The notes beneath the pieces were generated by a model. That model made no database searches and had not been told where the DNA came from. It saw nothing but the letters and a program-made list of their open reading frames with translations. DNA of 53,479 nt from an uncultured Alistipes sp. GTDB taxonomy: Bacteria; Bacteroidota; Bacteroidia; Bacteroidales; Rikenellaceae. The translations under genes were made by a program, and so were the position numbers. Positions 48,528 to 53,479 of this stretch are shown here, piece by piece. The stretch lies in assembly GCA_900553175.1 (NCBI GenBank), contig USCH01000006.1, positions 1 to 53,479 of the forward strand, in the 5' to 3' direction. Positions within the stretch are counted from its first letter, which is position 1; the number at the start of each line of letters is the position of its first letter.

Positions 48528-50099
48528 TTATTTCGTGTCGCCCAGCGGATTCTGGTCGGTACTCGAAAGTGCCGAGTTGCCGTCGAATTCGACCTGGGGC
48601 AGCAGCACCACCCAGGCGAACGTGCCGGGCGTTTCGGTGTCGTGGTTGGTCAGCAGCGATGCCGGGTCGAAATTGGGGTTGTCGGCGCTGTCGGGGGCCG
48701 TGCGGCGGAATCCCTGGCCCAGACGCTTGATGTCGTAGAGCCGGCCGTATTCGCCCCACAGTTCGAGACGGCGCTGGATGAGAATCTCCTCGAGCAGCGA
48801 ACCCGTCAGGTCGGTCGTGAGCGTGGCGAGCGACTTGCCCGACTTTCCGGCGCAGCTGTACTGCGGGTCGCGCACGGCCATGAGCTGCGAGAGATAGTTG
48901 CGGGCCTGCGTGTCTTTGCCGTCCTGGCAGTAGGCTTCGGCGGCGGTGAGCAGCATCTCCTCGGCGCGCATGTAGATGTAATCGCCCAGCCAGCTGTCGC
49001 CCTGGAATTTGAACTTCACCTGGCAGTAGCGGATCGCCTCGCCCGTGCTGGCGTACTGCGCGTTGTCGAAGTTGCCCAGCCACCAGCCGCGGCGGGCGTC
49101 GGTGGCGCTCATGCGGTTGTAGAGCCAGGAGGTGGTGCAGCGGCGCGCCAGCTGTGCGTAGCCGTCGTGTCCGGCATCCATCTGCGCCTGGAAAGAAGCG
49201 TACATGCCGTAGTTGTCCGAGGTCTTGATTTCACCCCACATGACGCTCTGCAAGGCGGTGATGTCGTTCATGCCCGACAGGATCTGCGTGGCCGAGAGCA
49301 TCTGGGTGTATCCCTTCAGCGCCTCCTCGGCGGCTTTCCAGGCGGTTTCCCACTCATGCATGGTCAGCGCCACGCGGGCCTTGATGCCGTTGGCCACGTA
49401 GTAGTCGATTTCGGTCTTCGTCGAGCGGCGGATGCCGTTCTCCAACGATTCGGCCAGCAGGTCGACGCCCCGCGTCAGGTCGGGGACGATCACCTCCTCG
49501 TAGACGTATTTGTTCGTCGAGCGGGGCTGTCCCTTGGTCTCGGCCGTGGTGGCTTCGAGGTAAACCGGAACGCACGGATCGTCGGGGTAGTAGAAATAGG
49601 CGCGGGCGTAGAGCTGGGCCAGCATGTGGTAGCTGAAGGCGCGCAGCGTGTAGGCCTGTCCCAGCACGTTCTTGCCTGCGGCCGTCGTGCTCAGCAGCTC
49701 TTCGGCCGAGATGAGGTTGTTGCAGCTGTTGATGGTCGAGTAGTAGCAGTTCCACTGCCCGTAGCATTGCAGACGCTCGTCGTCGAACCAGCTTTTGAGG
49801 TTGTAGGCATAGGTCTGCCACATCCATCCGTTGCCCGATTCGGCCAGCACGTAGTCTTCGGCCATGGCGTCGCCCGTGATGTAGCTCTCCGTGATGCCGA
49901 ATCCCAGCGGCGAGCTGCTGTCGGCCCAGCCTGCGACGCCCAGATTGGCCAGCGTGCCGGTGAGGGCGGATTTGGCGTTGTCCACGGTGCCGTAAACCAC
50001 GTCGGACGGCACTTTGTTCCCGGGGAAGGTCTCGAGCGCATCCTTCGCGCAGGAGAGTGTGAGGGCTGCGATGAAGCCCAGTATGCATGTTCTTTTCAT
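48528..50099 (-). CDS. SusD/RagB-family nutrient-binding lipoprotein
   Basis: A 523-residue outer-membrane lipoprotein (lipobox Cys17 in TLSC) of the SusD family, which forms the hinged lid on the SusC porin and captures glycans or peptides. Family signs include the AKSALTGTLANLG opening, the QAYTLRAFSYHMLAQLYARAYFYYP helical-repeat block, a MRAEEMLLTAAEAY segment, and the RRLELWGEYGRLYDIKRLG motif before the C-terminus. It follows susC by 21 bp and is followed 46 bp later by the third lipoprotein. Substrate specificity cannot be read from sequence, and no glycoside hydrolase is nearby. Confidence 0.95.
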   Translation of the reverse strand: MKRTCILGFIAALTLSCAKDALETFPGNKVPSDVVYGTVDNAKSALTGTLANLGVAGWADSSSPLGFGITESYITGDAMAEDYVLAESGNGWMWQTYAYNLKSWFDDERLQCYGQWNCYYSTINSCNNLISAEELLSTTAAGKNVLGQAYTLRAFSYHMLAQLYARAYFYYPDDPCVPVYLEATTAETKGQPRSTNKYVYEEVIVPDLTRGVDLLAESLENGIRRSTKTEIDYYVANGIKARVALTMHEWETAWKAAEEALKGYTQMLSATQILSGMNDITALQSVMWGEIKTSDNYGMYASFQAQMDAGHDGYAQLARRCTTSWLYNRMSATDARRGWWLGNFDNAQYASTGEAIRYCQVKFKFQGDSWLGDYIYMRAEEMLLTAAEAYCQDGKDTQARNYLSQLMAVRDPQYSCAGKSGKSLATLTTDLTGSLLEEILIQRRLELWGEYGRLYDIKRLGQGFRRTAPDSADNPNFDPASLLTNHDTETPGTFAWVVLLPQVEFDGNSALSSTDQNPLGDTK

Positions 50100-50120
50100 G
50101 ATTTTGTCTCCGGTTTTTGG

Positions 50121-53100
50121 TTAGAATTTGATGTCCAGTCCGGCAACGAAACTGCGCGAGGGCGTATAGACGAAACCGGTGCTTCCGTAGAGCGTGTAGC
50201 TCGGGTTCATACCTTTCATGTGGCTGAAGAGCGCCAGGTTGTCCAGCGAGCAGTAGACGCGGATGCTCTTCATGCCGATGTAACGGGAGGCTTTCTGGGG
50301 GATCGTGTAACCCAGAGTGATGTTCTTGATCGAGAAGTAGGAGGCGTCGACCAGGAAGCGGTCCGAGGTGATGCCGCTCGTGCCGACCTCGATACGCGGA
50401 ACGTCGGTGATGTCACCGGGCTTCTGCCAGGCGCGCAGGGCGTGCGAGTGGAACGTCTGGCCGTAGTAGAAGACGTTCATCGTCGCCGCGTAGAGCGAAT
50501 CGTAGACCTTGCCGCCGATCGAATAGACGGTCATGATCGAGAAGTCGAGCCCTTTCCACTGGAACGACGTGCCGATGCTGCCGTAGAGGTCGGGGATGCG
50601 GTCGCCGCAGTAGTAGCGGCTGCTCGATGCGAGCTTCACGTCGGAGGTGACGTATTCGGGAACGTCCTTGCCCGAAGCGTCCTTATAAGCGTAGTAGAGC
50701 GCTGCGCCCGTGGCGGGGTCCACGCCGGCATAGCGGGCCATGTAATAGGTGCGGTAGGGCATGCCTTCGCGCGTGATGTAGGGCGATTCGATGATTTCGG
50801 GGGTTTCGGGCGTCAGCCGCAGCACCTTGTTGCGGAGCGTCGAGGCCATCACCGTGAGGTCCCAGCGCATGTCGGGCTTGGAAATAAGCACGCCGTTGAG
50901 CGAAATGTCCCAACCCGAGTTGCGCATCTCGCCGATGTTGTCCATGTAGCTTGCGAAGCCGCTCGAGAAGGCCATCGGGCGCGAGAGGAGCATGTCCGAA
51001 GTCTTGCGCGTGTAGTATTCGACGGTGGCGTTCAGACGGCTGCCGAAGAGCGAGGCCTCGATGCCGACGTTGAAGTTGGCGTTCTTCTCCCACGTGAGGC
51101 TTTCGTTGGCCAGCTGCGCCACGGAGAAGCCGTATTCCGAGCCGGTCGAGTTGATGTCGTAGTACCCCTGCCAGCCGTAGTAGTTGTCGTAACCCCGGCT
51201 GTCGAGCAGGCTCTCGTTGCCCTGCACGCCGTAGGAGGCCTTGATCGTGAGGTTGTCGAGCCAGTGGGCGCCCTGCATGAACTTCTCCTGCGAGAGGCGC
51301 CACGAAGCGCCCACCGACCAGAAGTTGCCCCAGCGGTTGTCGGGTGCGAAGCGCGACGAACCGTCGGTGCGCCAGCTGCCGTCGATGTAGTATTTGTCGT
51401 CGAAGCCGTAGTTGACGCGTGCGAAGTAGGATTCGATCGAATGGTTCTGGGTGTTGGATGCGGCGCTGTTGATCGTCGCGCCCACCACCTCGAAGATGCC
51501 GGCTACGAGGCCCGAACGGCTCGCTTCGAGCACGTTGTACTCGTAGTCGTAGTATTCGTGACCCAGCAGCGCGCTCACCGAGTGGCGTCCGAAGGTGCGG
51601 TCGTAGGTCACCAGCTGGTTGAACGTGTAGCTCAGGTCGCGGTAGTTGGTCTTGTAGATCAGACCGCCGTTCGACGCCTGGTTGCCGTAGAAGGGGTTGT
51701 AATACTCCATGACGTTGCGGTTGGAGTAGTCGGCGCCGAAGTTGATCGTCGCCTTGAGCCCCTTGAGCACGCCCGCCTTGTCGTCGTCGCTGCCGAAGGT
51801 GAGGTAGGTGCGGGCCGAAAGGCTCTCGCGCGTCTGCGAGGTCGGGTCGTCGTAGAAGCCGGCGATGACGTTGGTGTTGGTGCTCTGCGGACGGGATGCG
51901 CCGTAGTCGTACTGACGCTGGCCGTTGTCGTCGAGCAGATCGCGGCCCTCCTCATCCTTCATGTAGATCGGATAGATCGGCGCCATGAGCTGGGCCGTGT
52001 AGAAGACGTTGCTCGATTCGCTGCCCGTGTAGCGGTTGGAGTTGCTTTTCGAGTGGGCGAAGTTGACGCTCATGCCTCCCTTGAACCAGTGTTTGGGCGT
52101 CGTGTCGTAACTTACGCGCCCCGTGTAGCGCTGGAAGTCGGTCGAACGGAGAATGCCCTCTTCGTCGAGGTAGCTCAGCGACATGCTGCCGCGGTGGATG
52201 TCGTTACCTCCCGACACCGAGGCCTGGTACTCCTGACGCAGGGCCTTGTTGTCGGTCACTTCGTCGAGCCAGTTCTCGTCCCATGCCGATACGGCGTCGG
52301 CGCGCACCTTGCCCGTCGCCGGGTCGATGAGCGTCTCCCACGAATAGTTGCGGAACGGGTTGTAGGAGGTGCCCAGCACGCCGCCCAGCTGCGACGAGGC
52401 GTAGCGGCGGGCGGCCGCATCGCTGTAACCCGAGGTGAAGTAGGCCGAATTGTAGAGCGACTGCCAGTTCAGCTCGACGAACTCGCGCTGGTCGACCACG
52501 TCGTAGCTCGGGAGAGCCCGTCCGGAAACACCGAGGGTGGCCTTGAAGTTGACCTCGACGCTGCCCTGACGGCCGCGCTTGGTGTTGATGACGATCACGC
52601 CGTTGGCGCCGCGGGCGCCGTAGAGAGCTCCGGCCGAAGCGTCCTTCAGCACGGTGATGGATTCGATGTCGTCGGGGTTGATGGCATTGATGGCGCCCGA
52701 GTAGGCGATGCCGTCGACCACGTAGAGGGGCTGTTTGCTGGCGCTGATCGAGCCGATGCCTCGGATCTGCACCGTGGCGCTTTCGCCCGGCTGGCCCGAA
52801 CCCGAGGTGGCCTGCAAGCCGGCCACCTGACCCTCGAGCGCCTTCGAGACGTTGGCGACGACGCGTTTTTCGAGGTTGTCGGCTTTGATGACGGCGGCCG
52901 AACCCGTGAAGGATTCCTTCTTGGCCGTACCGTAAGCCACGACGATCACGTCGTCGATCGCGTGGGTGTCCTCTTCGAGGCGGATGTCTACCGAGGTTTT
53001 GCCGGCAACGGGCACCTTGCCGGTCTGATAGCCGATGAACGAGACGACGAGCGTCGCATCGGCGGGAGCGGAGAGTACGAACCGTCCGTCGGAGGAGGTG

Positions 53101-53264
53101 GTCGTGCCGGCCGATGTCCCTTCGACCACTACCGTCGCGCCGGCGACGGGAGAGCCGTTAGCGCCGGTAACGGTACCGGTAATCTGCTTGTTCTGCGCAC
53201 AGAGAGGCAAAATTCCCCCCCCCAACAAAACGGCAATCAACGATAGTACAATTCTTCTTGCCAT
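50121..53264 (-). CDS. SusC/RagA-family TonB-linked outer-membrane transporter
   Basis: A 1047-residue TonB-dependent transporter. Order: signal peptide (about residues 1-23), a carboxypeptidase-regulatory-like beta domain (about 25-105, GSPVAGATVVVEGT), the TonB-box region (DDVIVVAYGT), and the plug with KALEGQVAGLQ and RGIGSISASKQPLYVVDG. The barrel follows, ending in an aromatic strand (GLDIKF). It imports the ligand captured by SusD using TonB/ExbBD energy. I choose ATG 53264 because the upstream in-frame codon at 53273 is TTG. Codons 14-17, in the signal peptide, contain nine consecutive G. Gain or loss of one G would end translation at about codon 35 or 44, so expression may be phase variable. 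Confidence 0.96.
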   Translation of the reverse strand: MARRIVLSLIAVLLGGGILPLCAQNKQITGTVTGANGSPVAGATVVVEGTSAGTTTSSDGRFVLSAPADATLVVSFIGYQTGKVPVAGKTSVDIRLEEDTHAIDDVIVVAYGTAKKESFTGSAAVIKADNLEKRVVANVSKALEGQVAGLQATSGSGQPGESATVQIRGIGSISASKQPLYVVDGIAYSGAINAINPDDIESITVLKDASAGALYGARGANGVIVINTKRGRQGSVEVNFKATLGVSGRALPSYDVVDQREFVELNWQSLYNSAYFTSGYSDAAARRYASSQLGGVLGTSYNPFRNYSWETLIDPATGKVRADAVSAWDENWLDEVTDNKALRQEYQASVSGGNDIHRGSMSLSYLDEEGILRSTDFQRYTGRVSYDTTPKHWFKGGMSVNFAHSKSNSNRYTGSESSNVFYTAQLMAPIYPIYMKDEEGRDLLDDNGQRQYDYGASRPQSTNTNVIAGFYDDPTSQTRESLSARTYLTFGSDDDKAGVLKGLKATINFGADYSNRNVMEYYNPFYGNQASNGGLIYKTNYRDLSYTFNQLVTYDRTFGRHSVSALLGHEYYDYEYNVLEASRSGLVAGIFEVVGATINSAASNTQNHSIESYFARVNYGFDDKYYIDGSWRTDGSSRFAPDNRWGNFWSVGASWRLSQEKFMQGAHWLDNLTIKASYGVQGNESLLDSRGYDNYYGWQGYYDINSTGSEYGFSVAQLANESLTWEKNANFNVGIEASLFGSRLNATVEYYTRKTSDMLLSRPMAFSSGFASYMDNIGEMRNSGWDISLNGVLISKPDMRWDLTVMASTLRNKVLRLTPETPEIIESPYITREGMPYRTYYMARYAGVDPATGAALYYAYKDASGKDVPEYVTSDVKLASSSRYYCGDRIPDLYGSIGTSFQWKGLDFSIMTVYSIGGKVYDSLYAATMNVFYYGQTFHSHALRAWQKPGDITDVPRIEVGTSGITSDRFLVDASYFSIKNITLGYTIPQKASRYIGMKSIRVYCSLDNLALFSHMKGMNPSYTLYGSTGFVYTPSRSFVAGLDIKF
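53215..53223 (-). repeat. G9 homopolymer inside the susC signal-peptide codons
   Basis: Nine C on the plus strand (nine G in the coding strand) span the last base of Leu14 to the second base of Gly17. The assembled length keeps the frame open. Confidence 0.95.
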
Positions 53265-53300
53265 AAGCGTCAATTGTTAATTGTTAATGGGTTGTTTGAA

Positions 53301-53479
53301 ATGAGATTGATCGAAAACACTATTCGTATCGGTGATTTGCCGTCGTGCGATCCTTTATGCGGCGAAACCTTTGCGGCCTTCGTGAATCCGCGTCTTCCGC
53401 CCGAAGCCGTTGCGGCGGTCGGGGGCACTCTGCGACAGGTGCGGCAGAGACATCGGAAGGAGTGCGTGTACAATCATCT
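53301..53479 (+). CDS. Possible start of a divergent gene, cut by the window edge
   Basis: From ATG 53301 a frame stays open for 59 codons to the end of the window (it begins MRLIENTIRIGDLPSCDP). It would be divergent from susC with only 36 bp between starts. I do not recognise the sequence. Codon third positions are less GC-rich than in the neighbouring genes, and the opposite strand is also open here, so it may be an untranslated upstream region of susC. The rest of the contig would settle it. Confidence 0.3.
   Translation, partial: MRLIENTIRIGDLPSCDPLCGETFAAFVNPRLPPEAVAAVGGTLRQVRQRHRKECVYNH

Noticed and set aside
48642..53246. A 1534-codon open frame on the plus strand opposite susC and susD
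   Set aside because: It is the antisense shadow of two well-supported genes. It spans both genes and the gap between them, is rich in Val/Arg/Ala/Gly/Asp with no recognisable domain, and is explained by the strong third-position GC bias of the real genes.
1..53479. CRISPR arrays, tRNA/rRNA genes, insertion sequences or integrase attachment sites
   Set aside because: No regularly spaced repeats with unique spacers, no cloverleaf-like sequence in the intergenic regions I read, and no transposase or integrase motifs in any plausible frame.

Overview
The window looks like a GC-rich member of the Bacteroidales, most likely Alistipes/Rikenellaceae. This rests on Bacteroidetes-type promoters (TAnnTTTG -7 boxes, two of them with a TTTG -33 box at 19-20 bp), a MurF-alanine racemase fusion, a SusC/SusD pair, a fimbrillin-like lipoprotein, a GSCFA-domain protein and a Bacteroidetes-type LptD. 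The genus is inferred from composition and gene content, not from a marker gene. I see no rRNA, tRNA, CRISPR array, prophage or insertion sequence.

Layout. 1-2508: the start of trpS, a divergent oxyR, and a short malic enzyme tail-to-tail with oxyR. 2546-4738: two tandem paralogous lipoproteins with almost identical heads. 4781-9220: ruvB, ssb, purine nucleoside phosphorylase, lpxK and an SDR oxidoreductase. 9345-17622: dCMP deaminase, secA, a DUF2851-like protein, a PaaD-like Fe-S factor, sufE, a divergent PafA-type phosphatase and a GSCFA protein. 17691-22095: ispE (+), rpiB and typA (-), aroB (+). 22555-25992: a 1083-residue modular surface lipoprotein behind a tiny upstream ORF. 26224-36547: an envelope block with lptD (-) divergent from an amidase, an MCE protein, mutS2 and murF-alr. 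36729-44307: an RsmI-like methyltransferase, grpE-dnaJ, a small membrane protein, mutL, a rhomboid protease, an EEP-family protein and a YhcH-family protein. 44465-45676: a flavodiiron protein. 45812-53264: a SusC-SusD-lipoprotein operon ending in a strong terminator.

Most of this is housekeeping. The signal I consider most worth following is a set of five homopolymer tracts, each exactly nine G on the minus strand. I noticed no G/C runs of seven or eight and otherwise saw runs of six or fewer. Each tract lies at the 5' end of a minus-strand transcription unit or beside a minus-strand -7 box. Two form part of the spacer between the -33-like and -7-like elements of the tandem lipoprotein genes. 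One lies in the signal-peptide codons of susC, where a change of one G in either direction truncates the protein within about 45 codons. One lies inside the small ORF upstream of the modular lipoprotein. One abuts a perfect -7 box with no protein gene after it. Together they look like slipped-strand phase variation of surface proteins. Bacteroidales phase variation is usually described as DNA inversion, so this would be a different mechanism. It is an inference from one sequence and needs read-level tract-length data.
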